Assembly: GCA_022828445.1 (NCBI GenBank)
Contig: JAIZZJ010000016.1
Span: forward strand, 496,001 to 560,000
Origin: Graphiopsis chlorocephala
Taxonomy: Eukaryota > Ascomycota > Dothideomycetes > Cladosporiales > Cladosporiaceae
DNA: 64,000 nt
Reading direction: 5' to 3'
Position numbers and translations under genes: made by a program. The first letter of the stretch is position 1, and each line of letters starts with the position of its first letter. The notes below the pieces were generated by a model. It saw nothing but the letters and a program-made list of their open reading frames with translations, had not been told where the DNA came from and did no database searches. Below, piece after piece: positions 1 through 9,916 of the stretch.

Positions 1-61
1 GCGCGCGTCGCCTGTGCGCGTGGTGTGTCTGTGCGCGTGAGGGGGAATTCTTCTACGGCCT

Positions 62-415
62 TTCCAATTAGTCGGGCTGCAGCGCTCACCGATTATCTGA
101 GTCCACGATGCTTCTCGTACTGAGTGGAATTGCCATCCAGATGACAGTCTTCAGCAGATCAGTCATGTTGATCTATCTTTGAAACTGCAATGCTCGACTT
201 CGCGAATGATATGTGAGTCTCCCCCACGAGGTATCCTGGTCTCCATTTCAACAGCAAGCTATGTGAAATCAACCACAATGGACGTGTCGCTTTCAGTCTC
301 GGCGCTGCCGTCCGCGCACGGTCGTACAGACCTTCGGGGACCGGGCGCAGTCAGTACAAAGTCGTACGATCTGCTCTGGCGGCCGCTGACGAGCTCAGTC
401 ACGTGAGACAGTATG
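62..415. repeat. Dispersed repeat, uninterrupted copy, with LSU-rRNA-like segment
   Basis: This is a composite repeat. On the minus strand, bases about 165-62 contain CAGTACGAGA followed by CTCAGATAAT, resembling the sarcin-ricin-loop region near the 3' end of large-subunit rRNA, but degenerate. Bases about 285-415 match 6545-6680 (opposite strand) and 57690-57810 (same strand). The rRNA-like half matches 50715-50790. The two halves are adjacent here but lie on either side of the element at 50900-57671, so this copy acts as an empty-site relative. No gene is seen in it. The rRNA origin is inferred from the conserved loop and the flanking order. Confidence 0.6.
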
Positions 416-619
416 CGGACCATCGGACGCCAATGGGACACAACACTGTGTGTACTGTATTGATGTAATACGTTGGATGGTCGATAGCGAGCAGGCGTGT
501 TGTCCTAGCGACATGCGTAATATGGTCACGCATCTTGCAACCAGCGCCCGTGGCCCTCACTGAACCACGGCGATTTGACGTACAATGAGTACAAATCCAG
601 ACCAACGCAAACTGAATTT

Positions 620-812
620 ACTTCTGCTTGTCATCACAAGCCCCCTTGGGTCCTGCTTGTCGTCCTGGAACTTACTTGTAATCAAAGCTTGACTTTAGTT
701 CTTCTGCTTACAGGATTATCAAAACACATTTTTAATCATTCCTTTCGTCAACGCACATTTTTAGTCATTCTTCTCATCATGAGCTGTCTTTAGTCCTGCT
801 TTTTTTTCCAAA
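620..812 (-). repeat. Short array of 30-bp interspersed repeat, reverse orientation
   Basis: Reverse-complement copies of the unit GACAAGCAGGACTAAAGATA recur here about every 30 bases (for example tgcttgtcatcac, tgcttgtcgtcctg, gtctttagtcctgc). The array abuts the 3' end of the LINE fragment that starts at about 860. The region between 415 and 620 shows nothing recognisable. Confidence 0.7.
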
Positions 813-859
813 TCATACTGCATTTAAGCTGATTTAAGTAGCTTATGGCACGTTAGCTA

Positions 860-2932
860 TGTTCGCGACAATCTTTGCGGCTTTCAGGTATGCTCCGGCC
901 ACAATCTCTCCTTCGTACAGTTTGGCTCGACTTCCAGACTTCACCAAGCCGCCACAGCTTTTGGGCTTCGTGCCCTCCTACATTCCTGCCGTCAGCTATT
1001 CCCCTCGAATCCCATCATTCTCCTCCGTCTTTCGAAACCACCCCCGCCTCCTCTGAGTTCTGGTACAGTCGTTCAACGTCCCAGTAGTCTTCCCTGTTTT
1101 CTTCTTTGGTCATTTGGCCTGCCCACCTCTGTGTCACCAATGAAATGGAGGACTGCTCTGGTGGCTACATCTCTGGACAGGCTCTCCAGATCTGCTTGAT
1201 TCGTCGCGCGCTGATAACGATCTCCTCCGCGCGCATCCCCCGCAACAACGAGTCTCTCTGCCTTCGCCACTTCCTACAGCGGAGCAGGAGGTGGGCGACT
1301 GTTTGGCTGCTCCTGCCGCACCACCAGCATTGCGCATCTTCAATCTTGCCAATCCTTACCAGATGGGCTCCAGTAATCGCGTGACCTGACTTGAGCTGCA
1401 GATATCGGGCTGCGACCGACGTTTTTGCATTCGCGATGACTTTATTGATCTTGGATGTGGGTCTCCGCCTTGCCTCGATGGCCTGCTTTAACTTACGTAC
1501 GACAGCGAAGCCGATCACATCTTCTTGGGCTTTTCCCTTGCTGCTCGTTGCGCCGCGGCGTTCGCTATGTCGTAGCCTGCCCCGTCTTCGTCGCTTGGAA
1601 GCCACTTCAGGGCCACTCGTCCACCTCCATCTTCGATCCGCTGCGCTCGTCCTTTGACCCTCGTCACGAGTGGTAGAGTTTGTCGTCCTCTGCTTCAGAT
1701 AGCCTTATTCAATCCGTGAATTCGTCACGATAACTGCGGTGCTGCGGTCTGCTTTTGAGAGTGTCGAGATGAGATGCTTGATGACCATGCAAATTGCGAA
1801 CAGGGCGACGTCGGCTGTTGTGATATGCTTACCGAGTGATGACACTCTCGCCTGCCACACACCTTACTCTTTCCATGCCGCCCCTGCACTGAAGCTTACG
1901 TCCTGGATCGTGTTTACGAACAGTGTTAGCCGATGGGGGTGGTCAGGTTGCATTCTGCAAGGCATGCTTGAGTAACATAACCTTTAGTTCGAACAACCGG
2001 GTTCGCCGTGAGTGAGCCTGCTCTTCGGAGCAGCCGGAATTTATAAGTTACTCGGTATCGTAGCTGACGTGTCTCACTATCTGCTGTGCAAGTCTGCTTC
2101 CAAACGATTGGTGTGGTTTTTCCGGCTTCGTCCAGCCTATGCTTGACGGTTGTCCAGTCGCTCCCCGTGACGGTGGAGCTCACCAAACCGAAAGTTGGAG
2201 GGCAGGAGCTGGTGCGTCGGGTGGTCTCCGTCCGCATCGAGCGCGCGCATCGCAAACTTGATCTGACGATGGTCGAGGGGATCTTTCGCGGTGGGTAGGC
2301 ACGCCGCTGGTTGCAGGAATGTCCGTGGAGTCGATCTAAGCAGCCTTGTGATGGCTCTCGCTTGGCTGTTCAGCAGCGGCTCCACTCCTCGCAATCGGTC
2401 CTTCTGGCCCCGCCACCAGATCTCCGATCCGTATATGGATGACCACGGAGGTGACTGCGGCCACGACCACCCTCCGCATCAGATAAACGGACGAGTCGCC
2501 GTTGCTCCTGCTGAGGCTGGACACCTGCTGTAGAGCTCCCTTGGCGGTGGCCATCCTGTTCCCGAAGTGCGTCCTGAACGCCAGCTTCGGATCGAGCCAG
2601 AAGCCGAGCCATCTGGTCGTCTCCTGTTTGATGGTAGAAGTCTGCTGTCCGACGCGGACGCCTATAGACTTTGCGTCTGAGAGATACTGATCGGCCGAGA
2701 CCGGGCCCATGGCCTTTGGTGAGTGTCGAATACTTTGAGCAAGCCACGCGCGCTGCTGTGTCGTCCAAGGTGGAGAATTGTGACTGCGAAAAGCCGACAC
2801 GTGGCGGATCACCCCCCAGCGGTAAGTCCGGGCAATATTCACGGCACAAACGCGTGATAGACACGGTGAAAAGATAGGAGAGATCAAGATCGGCAAGTGC
2901 GTGTAGTCGACTGATTGTCGTAAGTTATCCAC
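860..2932 (-). mobile_element. Degenerate LINE (Tad-like non-LTR retrotransposon), 3' part, copy 1
   Basis: Read on the minus strand, pieces in shifting frames spell the end of a fungal non-LTR reverse transcriptase. The 2900-2340 stretch has the region around TTRWLGFWLDPKLAFRTHF and LMRRVVVAAVTSV. The 2394-2137 stretch has LLNSQARAITRLLRSTP. The 1605-1165 stretch has an RNase-H-proximal tail with CWWCGRSSQTVAHLLLRCRKW, the Cys/His motif that ends many LINE ORF2 proteins. Frameshifts and stops break it throughout and the 5' two thirds is absent, so it is a dead 5'-truncated copy. A paralogous fragment lies at 4965-6140 in the same orientation. Confidence 0.8.
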
Positions 2933-3164
2933 AAGCCAAGCTCTATGACCGCCAGTTGCACGCTGGAATTTCTTGCAGGAATGTTGATATTAATCTCTTC
3001 TTAGCTTATGTGTCGGCCTTGCACGTCCTGGTATTGTATATAGCCAAAGGGACCAGACGCGATGTGGACTTCACTTCGCGAGATCGAGTACATGCCTCAT
3101 TTTTTCTTTAGACGCTGCATGACCAATGCTTCAACTCAAAAGCTTGCGCGTCCTTTTCGACAAG

Positions 3165-4080
3165 AGAGGACTAGGGCACCGTACTGTAGAATACGACTAC
3201 TGTATCATCTGAACTAAAGATAACTTCCGACGACAAGCAGGGTAGAGACATGGTCCGACTCACGATTACAAGCAGAACTGAGAATATGCTTTGATTACAA
3301 GCAGAACTGAGAATGCGCATTGATGAGATGCGGGACAAAGCGATAGGCTTTGATTGCAGCATAAGCAGGACTCATGTGTACCGGCGGTGACAAGCAAGAC
3401 TAAGGATAGGCAAAGAGTCCCATCAGGGCCGAAAAGAGCCCACGATTACAAGCAGGACTAAAGATAGGCATTGATGACCACCACGATCAAACATGGTTCA
3501 CGATACGAACCTGGACCAAGAGAAGGCTTCATTCACAGACAGGACAAAAATAGCTCACAGTCTCAGGCAGGACTAATCATTGGCATCGAATTGAGTGGGA
3601 CTACTGTAAGGATAGCTGACGACAACAAGAAAGACAGAGGACCCGCTCTGATGATAAGCAAAAATGGAGATAGGCTATGATTACGAGCAGGTTCAAGGAC
3701 GGCCGAGGACGACACACCGGGTCAAAGACGGCTTGCGATGACACGCAAGATTATATGTAATTTGCGATTACATATGGGTTTACAGCTGGCTTGTGATGAA
3801 AATTGAATCTAAAGTTAGCTACTGAGAGGGAACCGTGCCGACCACATGCAGAATCACGTTGGCCTAGTGAGTGGGGAAAAAAGCGTGTGCTGACGATAAC
3901 AGGCAACGCTGACACCAGCTTTAGATGACAAGCAAAGCAAGAATGGCTTGTGCAAGAATAGCTTGTGATGATCGACGACAGTCACTTGACAAAGGCCAGC
4001 AAAGCACGCGAGAGTGAAGTGGTAGCACATCAAGCCATGTCACATCATGACACAGATTGGCCAAACACGGAGTACAATGG
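3165..4080 (+). repeat. 0.9-kb non-coding repeat with internal 30-bp units, copy 1
   Basis: Degenerate units of consensus near GATGACAAGCAGGACTAAAG plus ATAGCTYGCG recur about every 28-32 bases up to about 3780. A tail without units follows (gaccacatgcagaatcacgt, gtgctgacgataac, then a block with gacgacagtc and catcatgacacag). The same array-plus-tail order is found at 7380-8220, so this is one family member rather than a simple satellite. No coding potential is seen. Units drift widely, so age or repeat-induced mutation is likely. Confidence 0.75.
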
Positions 4081-4779
4081 GTAATAGCTCACGTTCGCAT
4101 AATACACTATCCGGTCCTATTCGTTATATAAGTACTCGATCGTAAGCGCTGCGATCACGAGGGACAAGATGCGTGATCACGTCAAAGATAATCGGTCCGC
4201 TACAGTATCAGTACTGTACCTTCTCGCGACCGAGCACCGGAACCATCTTTGCTCGTGGTCACACAACAAAGCTCTTTCGACGGGACGGTCAACGGCTTGC
4301 ATAAGCAAATGCATAACGCAGTCAACCTTCGACAGTATGGCCACGTATCGAGCGCGCACAGTTAACGAACCGCATTGCGACCTAGATAGAGCACAGTGAG
4401 CGACACGCTTTGGGCTCATTTCCAGACTCTGCTCGAGGAGGAGAAGAAGATTCAGGACGGATATTCTTAACAAGACAACACAGGCACCCATCACCAGCGT
4501 CGATGGGCCCATCCAACACGTAGCGCGTGGGAGGATAGCGATATGATGGATCAAATAAAGGACGAGACCGAAGTCTTGTGATCGCACGTGAAGCCCAAAG
4601 GAAATCAACACTTCCCAATAGCGGCAACGTCTCGATAGAGTCGGGATGGCGAGCAGGACTATCGAGTTGATGATCGATGCGAGAGCACATGCCTAAGTCG
4701 TAGGGATGATACCCAACGTGTCACAAGCGATGGATAAGACATAAGAATAATCAGAAGTAATCAGAAGTAAAGATGGCTA
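4081..4779. other. No gene seen
   Basis: Only short open frames without family resemblance lie here. TACTGTA/TACAGTA motifs occur near 4200-4215. Nothing else can be supported. Confidence 0.5.
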
Positions 4780-4947
4780 AGCTAATGATGACAAGCAGGA
4801 CTCACGAAATGTTGTGGTGACAAGCAGACGTTCAACCGAGGACACTTTATGATGGTAAGCAGGACTCATGACATGGTAGCTTGTGGAATCATCAGAACTA
4901 AAGATAACTTCCGATGACAAGCAGAATAACGAAGGGCTATGATCTTT
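4780..4947 (+). repeat. Short 30-bp unit array before LINE copy 2
   Basis: Four to five units (gatgacaagcaggactcacg, ggtgacaagcag, gatggtaagcaggactcatg, gatgacaagcagaata) run directly into the 3' end of the second LINE fragment at about 4965. An array abuts the first LINE copy too, though in the opposite orientation there. Confidence 0.7.
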
Positions 4948-4964
4948 TTGAATCATATTACATC

Positions 4965-6145
4965 CAAGCTAGATGGCTTATGGCACGTCGACTGTCTTCG
5001 CAACAATCTCTGTGACTTCCAGGTGCTGTACTGTATGCTCCCGCCTTGATCTTTTACTCGTATAGTCCAGCTCGCCGTCCCGACTTCCCCAAGCCGCCGC
5101 AGCGTTTGGGCTTTGGGCCCTCGTGCTTTCTTGTCATGGTCGCACCACATCATCCCTTCACTCTCCTCCTTCTTGCGTAATAATCCTCATCTCATCCGAG
5201 CCCTGGTCCAATCCTGGTCATTCCTGTTCTCTTCCTTTGTCATTGGCCTGCCCAATCATGTATTTCCGATGAACCGCAGGACTGCTCTGGTGACTACTTT
5301 TCTGATAACACTCTCCAGATTTGCTCGGTCTTGTCGCGCGCTGATAGTGATCTCTTCCGCGCACATCCCCCACAACAACGAGCCCCGCTGCCTTCGTCAC
5401 TTCCTACAGCAGAGCGGGAGGTGAGCTTCAGTAACCGCGTGGCCTAGCTCGAGCTGCAGGCATCGGGCTGCGACCGACTTCTTTGCGTTCACGACGTCCT
5501 TGTTGATCTCGGCTGAGGGCCTCCACCTCACCTGGGTGATCTGCTTCACGTGCGGCAGCGAAGCTGATCGCATCTGTTCGGGCTGTTCCCTTGCTGCTCG
5601 TTGCGCAGCGGCGTTGCTGCCTCCTAACCTTCCATGTCTTCGCCACTTGGACGCCAAGTCACGGCCACTCGTCCGCCCGCATCTTCAAATCGCTGCGCTT
5701 GTCTTTTGATACTCGTCACGATCGGTACAGTGATGCCAGAAATCGCCCTCCTCGAATTTCAGCTTTCTTCCACTGCCCACGCCGCCCCTGCACCGGAGCT
5801 CACGTTCTGGATCGTGCTTACGAATAGTTTCAAGTGATGGGAGTTGTCAAGTTGCATTCTCCGAGGCATGCTTGGGTGATCCTTAGTTCGAATAAACGGA
5901 TATGCCGCGGGTGAGTCTGCTCTTCGGAGCAGCTGAACCCCATACCAGGTGTCGTGTCGTAGCGGACGTGTCTCACCATCTGTTATGCAAGTCTGCTTCC
6001 AAACGATCGGTGTGTCTTCTCTGGGCCCGCCCGATGCTTGACGGTTGCCCCGTTGCTCCCTCGTGATGGTGGGGCTTATCAAAGCCGACGTTGGCTGGTA
6101 GGAGCTGGTGCGTCGGGCGCTACCCTCCGCACTGAGAGACTTAAA
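4965..6145 (-). mobile_element. Degenerate LINE fragment, copy 2
   Basis: The minus-strand sequence is homologous to copy 1. It includes IVWKQTCITDGETRPLRHD (about 6070-6010) and NAKKSVAARCLQLELGHAVT (about 5500-5440), matching IVWKQTCTADSETRQLRYR and NAKTSVAARYLQLKSGHAIT in copy 1. Just after this the segment coding the CWWC...H...C motif is missing: AHL runs straight into PLCCRK, so roughly 90 bases are deleted relative to copy 1. The 3' untranslated stretch is also shared (gcttatggcacg; aagccgccgcag). It is non-functional. Confidence 0.75.
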
Positions 6146-6149
6146 ATCG

Positions 6150-6310
6150 AGCTTCGATACACAAGCAGAATTAAAGATAGGCTTCAATTACAAGTAATTT
6201 CAAAGATGGCTTAGGATGACAAGCAGGATCGAATGTAGCTTGGGCTGACAAGCTGGACTAGAGATCGCACATGATTACAAGCAGAGCTAAATCTAGTTTG
6301 CGATGGTCTG
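6150..6310 (+). repeat. Short 30-bp unit array after LINE copy 2
   Basis: Units such as cacaagcagaattaaagata, gatgacaagcaggatcgaat and gattacaagcagagctaaat lie immediately upstream (LINE sense) of copy 2. With 4780-4947 they bracket the LINE fragment, suggesting that it inserted into an array. Confidence 0.65.
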
Positions 6311-6539
6311 TAAGCCGTACCCATCGTACGTCAGGCCGCCATGATCCTGTGAACGCCGTGGACGCTGGTTGCAGGATACGTGACCATGTTGCAAATGTTG
6401 CTATGACGTTGCGCCTGCTCGCCATCGAGTAAATGACGTGTATTTACATTTATAGTACAGTATCATCGGTCACACATGCGGTGTCATGTCCCGTTGGCTT
6501 CCAAGGGTCCACGTGTTGGTTGAAATGACTGAGCCCATG

Positions 6540-6685
6540 AGCTGTGAGTCGTCGCTAGAGTAGATCGCACGACTTTGTACCGAGTGCGCCCGGTCACCAA
6601 GCACCTGTCCGACCGTGCGCGGACGGCAGCCAAAACCTGAAAGCGACACTGTCACTATGCTGGATCGCACACAGCGCGCTGGAGC
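6540..6685 (-). repeat. Partial copy of the dispersed repeat of 62-415
   Basis: The plus strand here (gatcgcacgactttgtaccg, gtgcgcccggtcac, gaccgtgcgcggacggcag) is the reverse complement of 290-415 and also matches 57690-57810. The rRNA-like half is not found next to it. Confidence 0.65.
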
Positions 6686-6689
6686 AATA

Positions 6690-7379
6690 AAAATACCTCA
6701 TGGCCAGTTGGAACTTAGGTATCGTCCGTAACGACGAGCATTGCAAATTAAGACGTGAACCAAGATGACCAACCTGTTGAAGAGCCTCGTCCCGACTGCA
6801 ACTCCACTCAGCACGAGAAGCACCGTAGACTCAGGTGATTGATCACCTGCTGCAACCCGACTGACTGGACACACTGTGGGACAGCTCGTGCTGACCCGTG
6901 TAGCTGAGTGCTCGTGATGATGAGTTGAGTAAGCATGACTTAGCATGTGAAATTCACAACAAACCACTTGGCATGCGGTGGGTCGGTCACGGCGACCGGC
7001 TTTCATTAGGAGTTCGATGAGAAAGCACAGCCTGTGGGAGAAGCGAAATCGTACGTGGCATACGATCACAACTTGCAGGGCATTGCTGGAGTGGCGTTAG
7101 GATTGTGCGAGCCCAAGTGGCCACCGTCACGGGAGTGTCAAATCAAGTGACGGGACCTTGGGTTTGCACCCGGTGGAGAGGTCGGAGTTTGGATTCGGCG
7201 GAGAGGGCATGTAGCACACCCAAGATATCTTACCTTGCACCCCTGTGACTCTAGTTCAAATTACATACATAGAGGCAGAAGTAGGCCGTTTTGCAAGCTG
7301 GATGCTCGGGGACGCCACAGATCGCGTGTCAAGAGTAGTTACAGTTGTATGTGAAATGTCGTGACTAATTTCTCAGATG
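6690..7379. other. No gene seen
   Basis: Short open frames on both strands show no recognisable domain. The stretch lies between repeat blocks and may itself be decayed repeat. Confidence 0.4.
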
Positions 7380-8220
7380 ACTATTTTTGGCTCACGATGA
7401 CAAACAACATTAGAGCTAAGCACAGACTTGGGTTACTTGCAAGACCAAAAGTAGACTCTGATAGCAAGCAGAATCAACGATAGCACGCGTTGACAGGCAG
7501 ATAAAGGATAGCTCGCTCTCGTGCTGTACAGTGACAAGTAGAGCCAAAGAAAAGTTTTGATTACAAGCACGACGAAAAAAGGCGCACGATCACAAGCGGG
7601 ACTAACGATAGGCGTCAATACCGAGCACGACTAGGAATCAGCTTTGAAGGTAAGCAGAACTAAAGACTGGGCCCGGTTGCGAGCAGATTTGAAGAAGGAT
7701 TACTGTAGAATGGCAAGAGGGCCAAAAATGACTTGCTATGACATGTAGGACGGATATAGCTCACGAGGACAAGCGGGACCAAGATGGCAAGCGGAGTTGC
7801 GATTACAGGCAAGACTAAGAATACGTTACAGTAGCTCACAATCTCAACCATGGTAGAACACAGTACACGACCACAAGACGTACCAAACACGACTTGCGAT
7901 GACAGATGGGATTAAAACACTCTGCGATCACGTAAGAATTACCATAAAAGTTGGCTTGTGATCAGGATTTGTGATCAGGATTCGAATTAAGATAGCTTCT
8001 GATGGCAAGCCGTGTCGACCATATGCACAATCACATCATTTCGACGGGGGAACTCATAGCATGTGCTGATGGTCCCGTATAACGCTGATGCCAACTTTGA
8101 ATGACAAGTAGAAACAAGAACAGCTCGCGATGATCCACGACGATTGCAGTAAGACGCGCGAGATCACAGTAGTATGACACCACATCAAGCTGAAAGCATC
8201 ACGTTATGACACAGTAAATT
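7380..8220 (+). repeat. 0.9-kb non-coding repeat with internal 30-bp units, copy 2
   Basis: At least nine units are countable between 7440 and 7690 (gatagcaagcagaatcaacg, gttgacaggcagataaagga, gatcacaagcgggactaacg and others), with more up to about 7930. The tail at 7945-8220 matches the tail of copy 1: gtcgaccatatgcacaatcac, atgtgctgatgg, aacgctgatgccaactttgaatgacaag, gatgatccacgacgat, then cgttatgacacagt. The preserved order shows that both are copies of one longer element. Confidence 0.75.
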
Positions 8221-8635
8221 CGTACGTAATGTGCGACGGGAGACAATTTACGAAAGATGAGCTATTGTTACAGTAGAGACAGGGGTGGCGACAAGCAGTC
8301 GGTAAAGCAGGATTACTGTACTTGTCGCAAGTAATCCAATTCCATGTACACGTGACGACTCCGCCTTGCTGCATGTGCTAGTATCGACTTGTCCACCCTT
8401 TGACAAATGGACCCGAGCGATGTTCAAATCCTGCTGCGATTGAGCCGTTGCGGCATCGAATGCATTCCCGGCCCATCGAGCCGAAGAACATCGGCCGAGG
8501 TTCTCGCATGTGAGGGCGGTAGGATAAGGGCCGCTATTGGAAAGGGCATATAAACGGGGAAGCCTTTTCCAAAATGGCCGTGACCACTGCTGGAAGGCAC
8601 CCACAGCAAATCTAGGACACATTGCGCTGGCGTAA

Positions 8636-9916
8636 ATGTCATCACCTCAAAGCAAGGAGGCCGTTGGCGGGCTTGAACCGCTGAGCGAAGAAGAGCGACT
8701 GCGCAAAGTGTGCTCCCTACGAAAGCAACTCCTCGAATACGAAACACCTCATGAGAGGCTGTGGGAGATGGTGGTTGGTCAGCCATCCCTCATTGCCGCC
8801 ATCAAAGTCTGTTTGGATACCAATCTTTTCGGCTTGTGGTCCGAAGTCTGCGGGTGTACTCTGGCTGACGAAGAATTGACACCCACGGAGCTGGGATGGC
8901 TTGTTGGGGTGGAGTTCGCCACGATGAGTAATCACATCGTCGCGTGATCGATCGAGCAACCACTAACGATACTGCTGTAGGACGCTTGCTTCGGCATCTT
9001 GCATCCTACGGAGTCATCAACGAAGTCAGCTCGGAGACCTATGCACAGACAGCGATGTCCAGAGCACTTTGCGATCCACTCACCCGAGCTGGCGTCGTCT
9101 ATCAGTAAGACCCGGACGCGTGGTGATGGTCGTCCTTGCTGATGGTAATCTAGTTTTTCAGTGGGCGGACAGCTTTACTTGCAGCTTCCTGGTTTCCTGC
9201 GAGCTGCATCTTATCGACCCAGCTGTGATCCGCGCGACGGTCTATTCCAGAATCACAAGGGCTGCAGGGACACCGTCTTCGAATATCACGAAAAGATCGA
9301 GAACGACGCAGAAGCAACTATCTTCAACAATTTTGTGGCAGGCTACAGCGGCAACGATGTCCCATGGACGGCGCTTTATAAGACCGAAACAATAGTGGCG
9401 GACTACGCTGGCGGCCCTATGCTGGTTGATGTCGGCGGTAGCCAAGGCAAAGATATCGAGAGCTTCAGCATGGCACACCCTGGTCATGAGGACCAGTTGT
9501 TCCTTCAAGATATGACTTCGGTTCTTGGGCAAGCGACCTGCGATGCAAAGGTCACAAGAGTGGCTCACAACTTTTTCGAACCGCAACCGATCAGGGGCGC
9601 TCGTGCTTACTATATGCACAACGTCCTGCTCGACTGGAACGACCAGGACGCACTTGTGATCCTCCGCCACGTCAAGGATGCGATGACACCAGGCTACAGC
9701 AAGCTCCTCATCCACGATATGCTGATGCCGCGCTCTGGCTCGACCCGGGTTCAGACGTCTGTAGATATGCAGATATGGGTTATGACCTCTGGAAGGGTGA
9801 GGACGGAAGACGAGTTTGAACAAATTTTTAGCAAAGCCGGGCTGGAGGTTGTGAAAGTCGACAGTCATCCTTTATCGGCTACTAGCATAGTCGAGTTGGT
9901 TGTTCGCAGCCTTTGA
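8636..9916 (+). CDS. SAM-dependent O-methyltransferase (fungal COMT-like), possibly impaired
   Basis: Three exons (8636-8927, 8981-9104, 9154-9916) give 392 residues, normal for this family. Introns are 53 and 49 nt with GTAATC/TAG and GTAAGA/TAG borders; this second acceptor was chosen because it keeps frame. The N-terminal winged-helix dimerisation part includes RRLLRHLASYGVINEV. The SAM-binding loop is LVDVGGSQGKD and the C-terminal fold has GYSKLLIHDMLMP. The usual catalytic His in the HDW motif is replaced: the sequence reads HNVLLDW, CTC where the family has a His codon. Such enzymes methylate hydroxyls of aromatic or polyketide substrates in the cytosol. With Leu at this site, activity is doubtful or the mechanism differs. 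There is no obvious partner biosynthetic gene next door. Confidence 0.85.

Noticed and set aside
1..45. Telomere or subtelomere end suggested by the GCGCGCGTCGCC/GTGTGTCTGTGCGCG start
   Set aside because: No TTAGGG repeats; it is simple GT/GC-rich sequence.
3165..8220. CRISPR array for the 30-bp repeats
   Set aside because: Units are contiguous and degenerate without regular unique spacers, and the genome is eukaryotic.
9242..9868. Minus-strand 208-codon frame opposite the O-methyltransferase
   Set aside because: Antisense of an exon with clear methyltransferase motifs.
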